A stretch of DNA of 64,000 bases from Deltaproteobacteria bacterium (GCA_029262375.1 JAJCZM010000020.1:27243-91242); one strand, 5' to 3'. Positions 1 through 8,969 are shown, counted from the stretch's first letter. Notes: a model not told the origin generated them from the letters alone. Numbers and translations: made by a program.

Positions 1-2
1 CG

Positions 3-443
3 CTCGTCGTCGTCGAAGTGATGGCGCCGGTCATCGATTGGCATCGACGTGGGATCGTTCCGAATGCAGATGCTCTGTGCTCTGACCCACGTACGACGCT
101 CCTACATGGCGATTTCTTTGCCATGGCAGCGGCCGACGAAGGCTTCGATCCCGCAGATCCCGACAAGAAATCCCATGCGATCTTGCTCGACATTGATCAC
201 TCGCCAAGTCACTGGCTCAATCCCCAAAATAGCAGCGCCTACACGGTGTCGGCGCTCGCGAAGATGGCCGAGAAGCTGCATCCGGGCGGTGTTTTCGGTC
301 TGTGGTCGAACGACCCTCCGGAGCCCGCGTTCGAGCGCGTCATGGGCGACGCGTTCGCATCCGCGCACTCTCACGTCGTGACGTTCGCGAATCCCTATAC
401 ACGCGGCGAGTCAGCGAATACCGTTTACATCGCCCGAACGTAG
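3..443 (+). CDS. Spermidine synthase-like protein, 3' end only
   Basis: The frame is open from base 3, so the gene begins left of the window and only the last 146 residues are visible. They open with the run LVVVEVMAPVIDWH, which matches the loop of spermidine/spermine synthase-type Rossmann folds where an acidic residue binds the ribose of the aminopropyl donor. A second family-like segment, LLHGDFFAMA, follows about 30 residues later. The rest (LLDIDHSPSHWLNP, then GGVFGLWSNDPPE) fits the family C-terminus. Some bacterial members are not polyamine enzymes but SAM-fold proteins of unknown substrate, so the substrate is not assigned. The GTG/ATG codons at 18-23 are internal, because the conserved motif starts before them. 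The gene converges on the penicillin-acylase gene, with a strong hairpin between them. Confidence 0.72.
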   Translation, partial: LVVVEVMAPVIDWHRRGIVPNADALCSDPRTTLLHGDFFAMAAADEGFDPADPDKKSHAILLDIDHSPSHWLNPQNSSAYTVSALAKMAEKLHPGGVFGLWSNDPPEPAFERVMGDAFASAHSHVVTFANPYTRGESANTVYIART

Positions 444-483
444 TAGCGCGGTCCACAGAAGTTTTCGTCTGCGGTGCAACTGG

Positions 484-516
484 CGGAAGCGGTGGCCGGC
501 GTGGCCACCGCTTCCG
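484..516. terminator. Perfect 14-bp hairpin between convergent genes
   Basis: The arms CGGAAGCGGTGGCC (484-497) and GGCCACCGCTTCCG (503-516) are exact inverted repeats around a 5-base loop. The hairpin sits between the stop at 443 on the plus strand and the stop at 534 on the minus strand, so it could end transcription from both sides. There is no U-tract on either side, so this is not a textbook intrinsic terminator. It may act with Rho or simply protect 3' ends. Confidence 0.55.
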
Positions 517-533
517 AGCAGCAAGTAGTGTAG

Positions 534-3500
534 CTACTTCGTAGCTTGGAGGATGAGTAGGCCGTTCGGCTCCCATTCACGAATGTCGATATAGGTATCG
601 GTCGTGCCGTTTGTGAAGTGCGTTGTCACGTCACGTGCCGGCGAGATGGCGACACTGGAGAAATCGGTTTTGATCGTCTTGACCTTGAGCTTGCTGGCCT
701 TGCCCGGTTTGCCGATCTTGACCAGCATCTGCTTCAGATCACCGATGGTCCCGTCCTTGTCCTTGTAGGAAAAGGTCGTGGGGTTTTTTGTCTCCATCGT
801 GCCGGCGGGCAGCGTGACCGTGTAGATGTCGCCGTCGGCGTCCGAGATCGTGAGCGTCACGTCATCAGCATCCGGATCGAACGTCCCGATATGGAAGCCC
901 TTACCTGAAACCTTGAGCGTGTCGCTTGAAGGCTTGAGCACGCGCTTGAGCTTCGCCGAGAGCTTCGTGAAGCCGGAGCGTAATCGATCTTGCGGTGCAC
1001 GGTCGGAGCCGTCCAGCACGGAATCATCATCGGTGTCCTCGTCGGTAGGGTCAGCGCCCGCGAGGAACTCGTCGGCGAGTTTCAGTTTGTCACCGTCGGT
1101 GTCGTCTTTCTCGTTGCGGCTGGTGTCGCCGAAGTACCAACGCTCGTAAGCGTCCCACACACCGTCACCGTCGTTATCGACGCTGCCACTCGCTTCGAGG
1201 TCGGTGCTCGCCGAGATCATCGGCAAGAAACGCCAATCTCTCCACAGCGGAGAGAAGCTGGTGTTGTTCGGATCGATAAACGTGACGCCGGCGACCGAGC
1301 CTTCGACGTGGCCGCTTTGGCCGAGCGGGAACATGAACTCACCCTGCATCGTGTCGCCGGCTTCGATGATTTCTTCCCAGGTGCCGCGGTTGCCGGCGGG
1401 GGTGGGTGTGAACACCAACTCGGGGAAGAGTCCCGATAGTGGGTGGGCATAGTTGTCGTTGGGACGCGGTGAATCCGCGGGTATTCCGCCGGTCGCTAGC
1501 GTCGACAGCGCGTCGCGCACCACGACTTCCCAGCTCGTGCCGTTGAAATAGTCGCCGGCATATTCTTGGGCGTAGCTACCGGTTACGTCGCCCGCAGCCG
1601 AGTCGATCGCGTGGATCACCAGCGCCAGCGCGCGACCGCCGCCCGGTACACCGACAGCGCCGGAGAACTCATCCCCGTAGATGTCGTTCACGAGTGCCGA
1701 GACCAAAGACGTGATGAATACGGTCTCACCGGCGGTTTCCGTCGCGGTGACCGGATCGACGATGCTGCGCCCGAATTCAGGGGTCGCGTTGTGCACTTCG
1801 AGCTGAGCCAGCACGGTATCGACGGCCGCGTTGCCGCCGTTACCTACGGCGTTTACCGCCTGTCGCAGTCGCGGTACGAGGAATCGGCCTTTGTTGCCGT
1901 CGCCACTGAGTCCGGCGACATCCTTGTTCAACTGGCGTTGTTTGTCCCGATCCCAAGCTGACTCGGCGGCGAGCCGCTCGGTGATGAACGTAACGCGGTG
2001 ATTGCGACCGAATCCCGATCCATCGTCGGCCGTGGCGGCCTTGTTGTTCCAGTTGGCCGTGTAGCCTTCAGCCGGGTTGATGACTTCGGGGAATGCGACG
2101 ATCTCAGTGATGCGGAAGTCATCGCCGAGCGCGGGTACGACGCTCCAGGGATACTCCAGCGTGAGCGTGTTGTTGTCGTTGCTCGCAATACGGCGCGACT
2201 GGCGATAGCCGGTACCGCTGATGATCGTCACGATGTACTCACTGCCCTGCAGTGAAGGGTTCTGGTAGCGGAAGTTGATGGCCGGGGGGCTGTAGTCGGC
2301 GCCGAGGAACGCCCCGGTGGCCGTGAGCGTAGAAGCCGCAGCGGAGTCGACGGTTCCTTCGACCACCGATAGCGAGTTCGGGCCGGTGCCGTCCATCGGG
2401 AGCAGCTTGTCGGTCAGGTCCTGACGTATGCGTGAGAAGCCGCTGGAGTAGTAGCCGATGTTGCCTTTGCCACCGTCGGTGCCGATGCCGTTGAAGGCGA
2501 CGTTGTCGGCGCAGTACTGGTTGTGCGTCGTCGGAATGATGCGGGTGGCTTCGCGCACGTCCAAGCAGTCGGTGGCCTTTTGGATCTGGCCCCAACCCCA
2601 AACCGCGGTGGACTCTTCCATCCAGTAGGCGAGATCGCGGCTGACGGCGACGATGTCTTCGCCGGACTCGACGGCGACGTACTCAGAGCTGTCGTCGGGC
2701 GTCGTCGTGAACGGTGAGCCGACGGTTAGCGTATCGCCGGCTGCGCCGGAGATTGCCCGAATCTGGCCGACGCCGGTACCGTCGATGATAGCGACGTAGC
2801 CGCCGATGTACGAAGCAACGAACACCTCACCGGCGTCCGTCAGCGTGGTAGCGGTACCACTGGATGCGATACCGTTTTCGTCGCCGAGGAACTGCGCTAC
2901 GGGGCGATCGCCGCCGTTACCACCACGCTCGTGTGTGCGCCAGAAGGTGAAGGTTTCAATCAGACCGGTGTTGTCAGCCCAGATCGATTCGATACGCGGA
3001 ATCATCGGAGCCGGCGTACCCTCGTCGTTGTAGCGAAGAACGTCGTTGTCCTCGAGGATGACTTCTTCGAAGATGGTATCGGCGACTCGCAACTGCGCGG
3101 TCGTTGACGTGTAGGCCACCGAATCGTTGTGGCCGATCAGCACGAGCGGCGCGCCCATGAGTTCCATGCCCATTGCGCCGACGGATTCGCCGGAGCGCAG
3201 TTCCATGAAGTGCATGATCGACGGCGTCTGAATGCCCATCTGCGGGAAGCCGCCGAGCCAGGGGTTTCCGGTGTCACTGCGGTTCGCAGCGATCAACCAT
3301 GCGTAACTGCCGAGCTGCATCCATGCGCCCCATTTCTGGCCGCGAGCCTTTCGCTCGGCGAACCGCTCGGCGCGAGCCTCGGCGGCTTCGACGTAATCGT
3401 GGTCGGGAAAGCGCGATGCGTACTGTACGAGTGCGTTGCTAACCGAGGCGTCGGCCAACTCGTCCGAGTTGGATGCGTCGTTCTTGGCAGGGGTCGCTTC

Positions 3501-4454
3501 GGCGGTTTCTTCCGTAGAATCTTTCGTCGGCGCATTCGGTGCTTCGACGATGGCGTCGCGCTCAGGCTGGTCGGTCTGCTCGAGCTTCTCGGGTGCAATG
3601 GGATCGATCGCGGCGAGCGGGCCGCCGAAGCCGGGGGTCGTGGCATCTGGGACGGTAACGGGAGCGAGCGGATCGTTGAGGAAGTTCAGATCGCGCCAGA
3701 CTTCCGTGCCGGGCGTCGTACCCAGTGTTCCGATGAGCGCCTGTAGCTCGCCGAATCGTTGGTCCTCGTTGAAGTTCTCAGCACCGAATCGTCGAATCTG
3801 AATCACGCCGACGGCCATGCCCATTTCGGGCGTGTACTGGAATCCTGCCAGAGGCCGCAGCGGATCGGCGCCGCCCGGCGCCTTGTAGTTTGGATCGACC
3901 TGATCAGAAATGTTGGTCGCGTTCCCGAAGAGGTCGGCGCCCAATCCGAGGAAGTTCAGGAGGCTGATCTCCAGCGGCATCGGAAGGCTGCCCGCGTAGA
4001 TATCTTCAATGACATCGTTGACACCCTTGCAGTACTCCATGAGCATCTCGCGCTCGAGCGTGGGCATGTTGGCGTACATGCGGTTCAGCTCCGACGACGT
4101 GTACGCTTCACGGCGCGAATCGATGTCGTCGTTGATGAAGCTCGGATCCAGACCACCGAAGGCTTGCGATAATGTACCGCGACCGGCGCGTGCGAACAGA
4201 ACGAGCTGCACGAGGCGATCCTGGGCAGCCTGTCGACCGGCTTCGTAGCCCAACTCCAGGTCGGTATCTGCATAGATATGGGGGGTTCCCCAGGCAGGCT
4301 CGCGCACTGTGGTCGCCGCCGCATCAGTGGTTGTCACGTCCGCGGTGAGTATGGTCGCGGCGGTGAGAAGGAAGGCGCCGAGGCATTGCGCGACGCGTAT
4401 CGCGAGCGAGTGGTTGATCGGATGGGTCGAAGACGTCGGTGTAATCTTAACCAT
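534..4454 (-). CDS. Large secreted penicillin acylase family (Ntn-hydrolase) protein
   Basis: A 1306-residue exported protein. An N-terminal hydrophobic segment (about residues 18-40) acts as signal peptide. It is followed by EPAWGTPHIYAD, typical of the acylase alpha chain, where these enzymes start with ...GVPHI.A. The self-processing beta-chain nucleophile is most likely Ser383 in the motif LGSYAWLIA, followed by the usual TGNPWLGG.PQMG stretch. Family members cleave amide bonds in beta-lactams, acyl-homoserine lactones or similar substrates; the substrate here is unknown. Around residues 1090-1150 lies an Asp-rich DNDGDGVWDAYE / DTDGDKLKLADE / DTDDDSVLDGSD block, which is a thrombospondin type-3-like calcium-binding stalk. 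A final beta-rich domain follows. The protein is far longer than the usual 750-850 residues. I chose the ATG at 4454; an in-frame TTG at 4490 is possible. Confidence 0.85.
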   Translation of the reverse strand: MVKITPTSSTHPINHSLAIRVAQCLGAFLLTAATILTADVTTTDAAATTVREPAWGTPHIYADTDLELGYEAGRQAAQDRLVQLVLFARAGRGTLSQAFGGLDPSFINDDIDSRREAYTSSELNRMYANMPTLEREMLMEYCKGVNDVIEDIYAGSLPMPLEISLLNFLGLGADLFGNATNISDQVDPNYKAPGGADPLRPLAGFQYTPEMGMAVGVIQIRRFGAENFNEDQRFGELQALIGTLGTTPGTEVWRDLNFLNDPLAPVTVPDATTPGFGGPLAAIDPIAPEKLEQTDQPERDAIVEAPNAPTKDSTEETAEATPAKNDASNSDELADASVSNALVQYASRFPDHDYVEAAEARAERFAERKARGQKWGAWMQLGSYAWLIAANRSDTGNPWLGGFPQMGIQTPSIMHFMELRSGESVGAMGMELMGAPLVLIGHNDSVAYTSTTAQLRVADTIFEEVILEDNDVLRYNDEGTPAPMIPRIESIWADNTGLIETFTFWRTHERGGNGGDRPVAQFLGDENGIASSGTATTLTDAGEVFVASYIGGYVAIIDGTGVGQIRAISGAAGDTLTVGSPFTTTPDDSSEYVAVESGEDIVAVSRDLAYWMEESTAVWGWGQIQKATDCLDVREATRIIPTTHNQYCADNVAFNGIGTDGGKGNIGYYSSGFSRIRQDLTDKLLPMDGTGPNSLSVVEGTVDSAAASTLTATGAFLGADYSPPAINFRYQNPSLQGSEYIVTIISGTGYRQSRRIASNDNNTLTLEYPWSVVPALGDDFRITEIVAFPEVINPAEGYTANWNNKAATADDGSGFGRNHRVTFITERLAAESAWDRDKQRQLNKDVAGLSGDGNKGRFLVPRLRQAVNAVGNGGNAAVDTVLAQLEVHNATPEFGRSIVDPVTATETAGETVFITSLVSALVNDIYGDEFSGAVGVPGGGRALALVIHAIDSAAGDVTGSYAQEYAGDYFNGTSWEVVVRDALSTLATGGIPADSPRPNDNYAHPLSGLFPELVFTPTPAGNRGTWEEIIEAGDTMQGEFMFPLGQSGHVEGSVAGVTFIDPNNTSFSPLWRDWRFLPMISASTDLEASGSVDNDGDGVWDAYERWYFGDTSRNEKDDTDGDKLKLADEFLAGADPTDEDTDDDSVLDGSDRAPQDRLRSGFTKLSAKLKRVLKPSSDTLKVSGKGFHIGTFDPDADDVTLTISDADGDIYTVTLPAGTMETKNPTTFSYKDKDGTIGDLKQMLVKIGKPGKASKLKVKTIKTDFSSVAISPARDVTTHFTNGTTDTYIDIREWEPNGLLILQATK

Positions 4455-4848
4455 ATAGAAGACATTTCTGACTTGACGCCCGCAAGTCAAGAGAGTTGGT
4501 CAGAATCGGTGCGCCGCTGACCGCAGATCGTGGAGTCGAGCGTTTCCTGCGGGCCGGGCCGGGCCGAACGCTCGACTCAGCGCGCGCCGAATCCGAGGCG
4601 CGACCGGGGGGCTTCGCTCTTGGCCGATAGGCGTAGCTGCTCGGATCGCGGATGTGGCGGTCGGGCGCACGCAAGCCACATGATCATGACGAGACCGACC
4701 CGTCTCAGCGCGGGTCCCAATACGGGAATGAGAATCCGATGGTCGCTATTCCCCGGCGATTCGGCATCCCTGCGTCGGCACGTCCGTTGCAACTCCGCAG
4801 TGACCATTCGCCCGCCTCGAAGGGGGGACGAACGCCACAGGAGTACCA
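4455..4848. other. Divergent intergenic region without a gene
   Basis: This 394-base gap separates two divergently transcribed secreted-protein genes and should hold both promoters. The only clear structure is the long inverted repeat at 4533-4578. Short frames on both strands overlap each other and show no recognisable protein. I could not pick out a convincing -35/-10 pair. Confidence 0.5.
4533..4578. repeat. 12-bp inverted repeat with GC-rich centre
   Basis: The arms GAGTCGAGCGTT (4533-4544) and AACGCTCGACTC (4567-4578) are perfect inverted repeats. They enclose 22 bases that contain CGGGC direct repeats. The element lies 78 bases upstream of the penicillin-acylase start, and 270 bases before the divergent gene. 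It could be a regulatory palindrome, an attenuator, or the terminator of an unseen short RNA. There is no U-tract. Confidence 0.5.
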
Positions 4849-5430
4849 ATGACGCGAAAAACGATCTTAACCGCCGTGCTGACCGCCGCCTTCTTTCTTT
4901 CCGCAGGTCACGTATCCATCGTGTCCGCGGGTACCGCAGACGGACTGACTCCGTCGGTGGAGACTCCCTGCGATGAGGCCGGCCTCACCGGGAGCGCTTG
5001 GGGCCTATGCAACTCGTACTGCGAAGCGAAGGACTGTGATTACGAATTTCCTCGTGCGTCGATGCGCTCCTGTGCGCGCACGTTGCGCAACTTCTATCGT
5101 GTGACCGACGGTCTCGTGCCGCCGTGTGTAAACACCGCCGGAGACGATATCCCCACCTGCCCGTGTTACTCGGCCAGCGACCTGACTACCGCGATGGTTG
5201 ATGGTTGCAGTGACGTCGTTGCGAACTTCTGTGATGACGAGCAGTGCGTGCTCGAGTGCAGCGATCCTGCTTTCTTCGCATTCGCGTCGAGCACGCCCGA
5301 CGAGAATTTCTGCGAAGTTGTTACCGAAGGAACGCTGGTCGCGGTTGAGATTTCCCCGGAGGAAGCCGACGCCTGCATGAACTTGGTGCGCGGTCTTCCA
5401 ATCGATCCGGTTACGCCTGTCTACGAGTAA
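4849..5430 (+). CDS. Cysteine-rich secreted protein, unknown function
   Basis: A 193-residue protein with a clear Sec signal peptide: basic start MTRK, hydrophobic core LTAVLTAAFFLSAG, and cleavage probably after VSAG near residue 28. The mature part is rich in cysteine (CNSYCEAKDCDYE, CPCYS, CDDEQCVLEC), suggesting a small disulfide-stabilised extracytoplasmic domain. I do not recognise a catalytic motif. The segment GSAWGLCNSYCEAKDC resembles a module seen in secreted proteins of this kind of genome, but I would not name it. A strong ribosome site, AGGAG, sits seven bases before the ATG. It is a single gene, convergent with the histidine kinase. Confidence 0.75.
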   Translation: MTRKTILTAVLTAAFFLSAGHVSIVSAGTADGLTPSVETPCDEAGLTGSAWGLCNSYCEAKDCDYEFPRASMRSCARTLRNFYRVTDGLVPPCVNTAGDDIPTCPCYSASDLTTAMVDGCSDVVANFCDDEQCVLECSDPAFFAFASSTPDENFCEVVTEGTLVAVEISPEEADACMNLVRGLPIDPVTPVYE

Positions 5431-5551
5431 CCGACTTTTCCCCCTCCTGGCGTGCGGCGGGCCGAAGTCATCGCAACCCCATGTGATACTTCGGTCGCGC
5501 TACACGCGCGCGTAGTCGCGGAGTAGCTGCTGCCTGAACGAGCGGCTGGGC

Positions 5552-7387
5552 CTAGTCGAGACTCGTATGCGCTCCGTCCGCCGTCCCCTGCCGTTGCTCG
5601 GTTGGGACCACCACTTCAACGCGAGTGCCACCGCTCGCTGCGGGAACTATCAGTAAGGTTCCACCTATCAGGTCGATCGCCTCACGAAGACTGGCAAGCC
5701 CATACGTTGCCTCGGAGGGAGTGAATCTCGAGCCGGAAGTCGTGGCGCATCCGATACCGTCGTCAGTCACAACGAGTTGAGCTGCGCCTGGTGTCGAGTG
5801 CGTATCGAGTGAGACCTTGCACGTCGTGGCTTGTGCATGCTTCTCCACATTGCTGAGAAGCTCGCGTGCAACGCGGAACAGAAGGAATTCGACGTCGTCG
5901 CTGAACCGAATCTCGTCGGCGTCTGTGGTGATCTCGCACGGTGGTCCGCCACGATCGGCCATTTTTTCGGCAAGCCAGTCGATGGCGTCGCGGAGCCCGA
6001 GATCTTTGAGGACAGGCGGGCTGAGTTCAAAGAGCAAATCGCGGGTATCTTCGATCGTTTCCGTTACGATCTTGAGCAGCGCTGCTGTTTGGTCGTGCTG
6101 CGCGCCACTGGCCAGACTCTCCTTCAGGGCGGCCAGTCGGAATCGGCACACACCGAGGTTCTGGATCGTGCGGTCGTGGAGTGCGTCGGCTATGCGGCGT
6201 CTCTCGCGCTCCTCAGCGAGCGTCGCGTGTGCTGTGAGCTGGCGCAATCTGTGTGTTGCGCGTTCGCGTATCGTGACATCTTGAACCGTAGCGCTGAAGA
6301 TCGGACTCGGCTGAGTGGTCGTTGCGCGACCGTGAATTCGGACTTCTAGTGTTCGAAGCTCGCCATCTGCTCGTACGATACGGAAGCGCGTGAGATCGCT
6401 CTCATCGGTGGCCGCGGGTGGGCTGGTTCCTGTATCGAGCTGTCCGATTTCGGCGCGAGGCATGAGTTCTGCGTGAGTGCCACGGGTGGCGACTTCCGCC
6501 GCCGCTCGCAGCATCGTGCGATCATCCGGGTGCACGAACGAGTAAAACGTCTCGAAGGTCGAATCTACCGCTCCAGGTGCCAGGCCGAGAATGCGATAGG
6601 TTTCGTCAGACCATGTATCCGGTCGAGCTCCTTGTCGCCATTCGATGCTGCCTACGTGCGCGATCCCTTCGGCGATGGCCAGGCGCTCGTAAGCAGCCGC
6701 GGTCAGCGCGGTCAGCTGCTTCTGTGCGCTGATGTCTCTGACGATAAAGAGGATCGTCGGGGATCCTTCTATGTCCATGACCTGTGCACTCAGCTGGCAG
6801 TCTATACTGCCCTTGTTACGTGTTTTCAGTTTCGCCTCGAACCGGAGGCTCCTCTCGTCGTTAGCGAGCTTGGCGACTTGGTCGACGCTGGAGGAGGGGT
6901 CTTCCAAGAGGTCCTGAGGCGACATGCTCAGAAACTCCGCACGAGAGTACCCCAAGTGTGAGAGCGCTTCCGAGTTGACCTCGATCCAGTTGCCTAGTCT
7001 CGTCGGCGTGGTGACTTCCGCGATGCCGACCATCTCGGGGCTTGCTTCGAACAGCATTCGGTAGCGACGCTCGCTGATTCGAAGAGCGCGTTCAGTGTGT
7101 CGCTGTTGTGCGATCATGCGTCCGAGCGTCAGTACCGCGAGTAGCGCGAGCGCGCTTACGGCCAGGCCCGGCAGCTCAGACACACGAAGGGCGCTGGCTG
7201 CATCTTCGCCGAACGCGCCATTCAAATGCAGTAGTGTGACGGTTTGTCGCAGCGTCATCAGCGAGAGCGTCGCGATCAGGAATCCGAAGCGCCAATCTCG
7301 GATGCGGCGATAGACGACGATTGCCCAACACAGGGCCGCGATGCGGAGAAGTATCGAAGCGACGAGAGTCAGTGAGATGGTCGGCAT
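5552..7387 (-). CDS. PAS-containing sensor histidine kinase (HisKA_3 type)
   Basis: About 611 residues. Two or three hydrophobic helices in the first 95 residues anchor the protein in the membrane. Two PAS domains follow; the first contains YRMLFEASPEMVGI and the second starts near IAHVGSIEW and ends with its PAC segment. The phospho-acceptor His404 lies in ERRRIADALHDRTIQNLG, the NarX/DegS (HisKA_3) dimerisation helix. The ATPase domain shows the N box (ELLSNVEKHAQ), DDGIG and YGLASLREAI. It should autophosphorylate and pass phosphate to a LuxR-type regulator, but none is next to it, so it is an orphan. I chose the ATG at 7387 because the first membrane helix starts directly after it; a GTG at 7429 is the alternative. 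Neither has a good ribosome site. Confidence 0.9.
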   Translation of the reverse strand: MPTISLTLVASILLRIAALCWAIVVYRRIRDWRFGFLIATLSLMTLRQTVTLLHLNGAFGEDAASALRVSELPGLAVSALALLAVLTLGRMIAQQRHTERALRISERRYRMLFEASPEMVGIAEVTTPTRLGNWIEVNSEALSHLGYSRAEFLSMSPQDLLEDPSSSVDQVAKLANDERSLRFEAKLKTRNKGSIDCQLSAQVMDIEGSPTILFIVRDISAQKQLTALTAAAYERLAIAEGIAHVGSIEWRQGARPDTWSDETYRILGLAPGAVDSTFETFYSFVHPDDRTMLRAAAEVATRGTHAELMPRAEIGQLDTGTSPPAATDESDLTRFRIVRADGELRTLEVRIHGRATTTQPSPIFSATVQDVTIRERATHRLRQLTAHATLAEERERRRIADALHDRTIQNLGVCRFRLAALKESLASGAQHDQTAALLKIVTETIEDTRDLLFELSPPVLKDLGLRDAIDWLAEKMADRGGPPCEITTDADEIRFSDDVEFLLFRVARELLSNVEKHAQATTCKVSLDTHSTPGAAQLVVTDDGIGCATTSGSRFTPSEATYGLASLREAIDLIGGTLLIVPAASGGTRVEVVVPTEQRQGTADGAHTSLD

Positions 7388-7545
7388 CGCGCAATGAGTG
7401 TGGGAGAGGCCCGCGGATGAAGCCAGCACTTGGTCGTCTATGCTATACGAGCGGAGACAGCGCGGCGCTGGAGCGGCGCTGTTACGCGTACGTCGGAATC
7501 AAGAGACGAGGAGGGGGGAGGATGGGGACGAGAGAGGGAAGCGAT

Positions 7546-7571
7546 GGCCGCCCGCGCGTACGCGGGCGGCC
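7546..7571 (-). terminator. 11-bp GC-rich hairpin after the RRM gene
   Basis: GGCCGCCCGCG (7546-7556) and CGCGGGCGGCC (7561-7571) pair perfectly across the loop CGTA, ten bases beyond the stop codon of the RRM protein gene. On the minus strand it is followed by a C/T-rich stretch rather than a pure U-tract. It is the best candidate for the end of that transcript. Confidence 0.65.
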
Positions 7572-7581
7572 AAAGGTTAAA

Positions 7582-7875
7582 CTACCAGCGGTCGCGACCG
7601 CCGCCGCCACCGCCGCCGCCGCCGCGATTCTCGCGAGGCTTGGCTTCGTTGACTTTCAGATTGCGACCGTCGAGGTCGACACCGTCGAGCGCCGAGATGG
7701 CTGCTTCGGCGGAACCCGGATCCATTTCGACGAATGCGAAGCCGCGCGAGCGGCCTGTTTCACGATCCATGACGATGCTCACCGAGTGAACTTCGCCGTG
7801 CTGTGCGAAGCAGTCTCGCAGACCGGATTCGCTCGTATCAAAGGACAGGTTACCTACGTAAATCTTCTTGGACAT
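7582..7875 (-). CDS. Glycine-rich RRM RNA-binding protein
   Basis: A 97-residue single-RRM protein. RNP2 is KIYVGNLSF at the N-terminus and RNP1 is RGFAFVEM in the middle. The aromatic residues of both are intact, so it should bind single-stranded RNA. The C-terminus is a run of nine glycines ending in RDRW, the architecture of bacterial and cyanobacterial cold-inducible Rbp proteins. Such proteins are cytosolic and often act at low temperature. The ribosome site GGAGA sits close before the ATG. The run of glycine codons gives a GGC/GCC microsatellite at about 7600-7625 that could slip. The upstream gap of more than 350 bases could hold a long regulated leader. Confidence 0.93.
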   Translation of the reverse strand: MSKKIYVGNLSFDTSESGLRDCFAQHGEVHSVSIVMDRETGRSRGFAFVEMDPGSAEAAISALDGVDLDGRNLKVNEAKPRENRGGGGGGGGGRDRW

Positions 7876-8297
7876 GTTTCTCCATCAGAGTCTCGCGCAA
7901 CAGCGCCAACTCGTACTTTCTCTAATATCCCGGCGATCCGGGTGTGCACAGAGTTCGAAAGGCTGAGCTAACTGTGATCGCGAGGCTGGTAACGGATCTT
8001 GCGATGGGTGCCGGTTGATGGGCACCCAGGCGGGCTCCAGCCGCGGCCCAAGGGACCGCGCCAGGTCCAGTTCAATCACGTTAACGGTGGCAGGGGAAAC
8101 GGAAAGCTCGAATTCGTGCGAATCAATACGTGGCCGTCCTGGCTACGGGTTCACCCTAATAGCGACACGGTAGGGTGCGGTTCGCGTTGACGCTGCCTCT
8201 GTAGATCGCCTAAACTCTCCGCGCTGGTCACGCTCCCACGATTCCCGTGCGATGCCCGTATGACGAGATGAATCCGATGAAAAGGGGGAGTTTTCCC
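7876..8297. other. Divergent intergenic region; possible structured leader
   Basis: About 420 bases separate the RRM gene and the next secreted-protein gene, which diverge. I see two stem-loops. One is GGGTGCC/GGCACCC at 8006-8027. The other is CACCCTA/TAGGGTG at 8152-8177. No credible short protein is present in any frame. Long leaders are known for cold-inducible RNA-binding proteins, so part of this may be the 5' UTR of the RRM gene; that role is inference. Confidence 0.4.
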
Positions 8298-8945
8298 ATG
8301 AAACAGCCATTTTTCTCAATGATCGCCGTTGGTTTGGGGCTCATGATCGTCGCCGGCCACGCCGACGCCCAGCCCTTCGATCACCTCAAGTGCCACAAGG
8401 TGAAGGATCCACACAAGATCAAAGGCACCTTCGACCCGGCTCCGGCACTGCAGCCGGCCTTCGAGGATGCCGGCTGCAAAATCGGCAGAGCCAAACTTTT
8501 TTGCGTCCCGACGGAAAAGAACAACGTTGCGACGCAACCGCCGCCCTTCTTCCCCGGCTTGGGCGGACAGGACCTGACGAACGATTTCCTATGCTATCGA
8601 GCGAAGTGCCCGGCGCTGCCACCCGATACCGACGTCACCGATCAGTTCATCGACCGCACGCTCACGAAGATGAAAACCCAGCTCTTCTGCACGCCGGCCT
8701 ACAAAATCCCCCCCACTACGACCACGACACTACCGCCGCCGCCGCCATGCGGTTCGGCCACAGTGCAAGAGTGTGATGGGACCTGTCCCGTCGGACAGAT
8801 GTGTGAGCCGATCGGGGGCAGCTGCACATGCATTCCTTCAAACGGCCCGTGTGCGGTAGTCGGCCTCGCGCCAGAGTGCGTGGGGGAATGTGCTCCTACA
8901 CAAGCGTGCTTCGACGTCGCGGGTGCTTGTATGTGCGGGCCGTAG
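8298..8945 (+). CDS. Secreted protein with poly-Thr linker and cysteine-rich tail
   Basis: A 215-residue exported protein starting at the ATG at 8298, where GGGGGAG lies seven bases upstream. A signal peptide ends near AGHADAQ. The next 130 residues begin FDHLKCHKVKDP and contain regularly spaced cysteines (FLCYRAKCP, LFCTP), a module repeated widely in Binatia-type secreted proteins and of unknown function. A linker of TTTTT and PPPPP joins it to a tail with two copies of a C-G-x-C-x(5)-C...CxC unit (ECDGTCPVGQMC and ECVGECAPTQAC). This looks like a surface or matrix protein with a binding tail. It shares the linker style with the genes starting at 35475 and with those at 56838 and 59244. 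Confidence 0.8.
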   Translation: MKQPFFSMIAVGLGLMIVAGHADAQPFDHLKCHKVKDPHKIKGTFDPAPALQPAFEDAGCKIGRAKLFCVPTEKNNVATQPPPFFPGLGGQDLTNDFLCYRAKCPALPPDTDVTDQFIDRTLTKMKTQLFCTPAYKIPPTTTTTLPPPPPCGSATVQECDGTCPVGQMCEPIGGSCTCIPSNGPCAVVGLAPECVGECAPTQACFDVAGACMCGP

Positions 8946-8948
8946 TCC

Positions 8949-8969
8949 GCCGCATACAAGGACTGCGGC
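8949..8969. terminator. Short hairpin between convergent genes
   Basis: GCCGCA (8949-8954) and TGCGGC (8964-8969) pair across nine bases in the 29-base gap between two convergent stop codons. It is small and lacks a U-tract, so its role as a bidirectional terminator is only likely by position. Confidence 0.3.

Noticed and set aside
3129..3746. 205-residue plus-strand frame
   Set aside because: Antisense to the acylase gene, His/Arg-rich, no domain.
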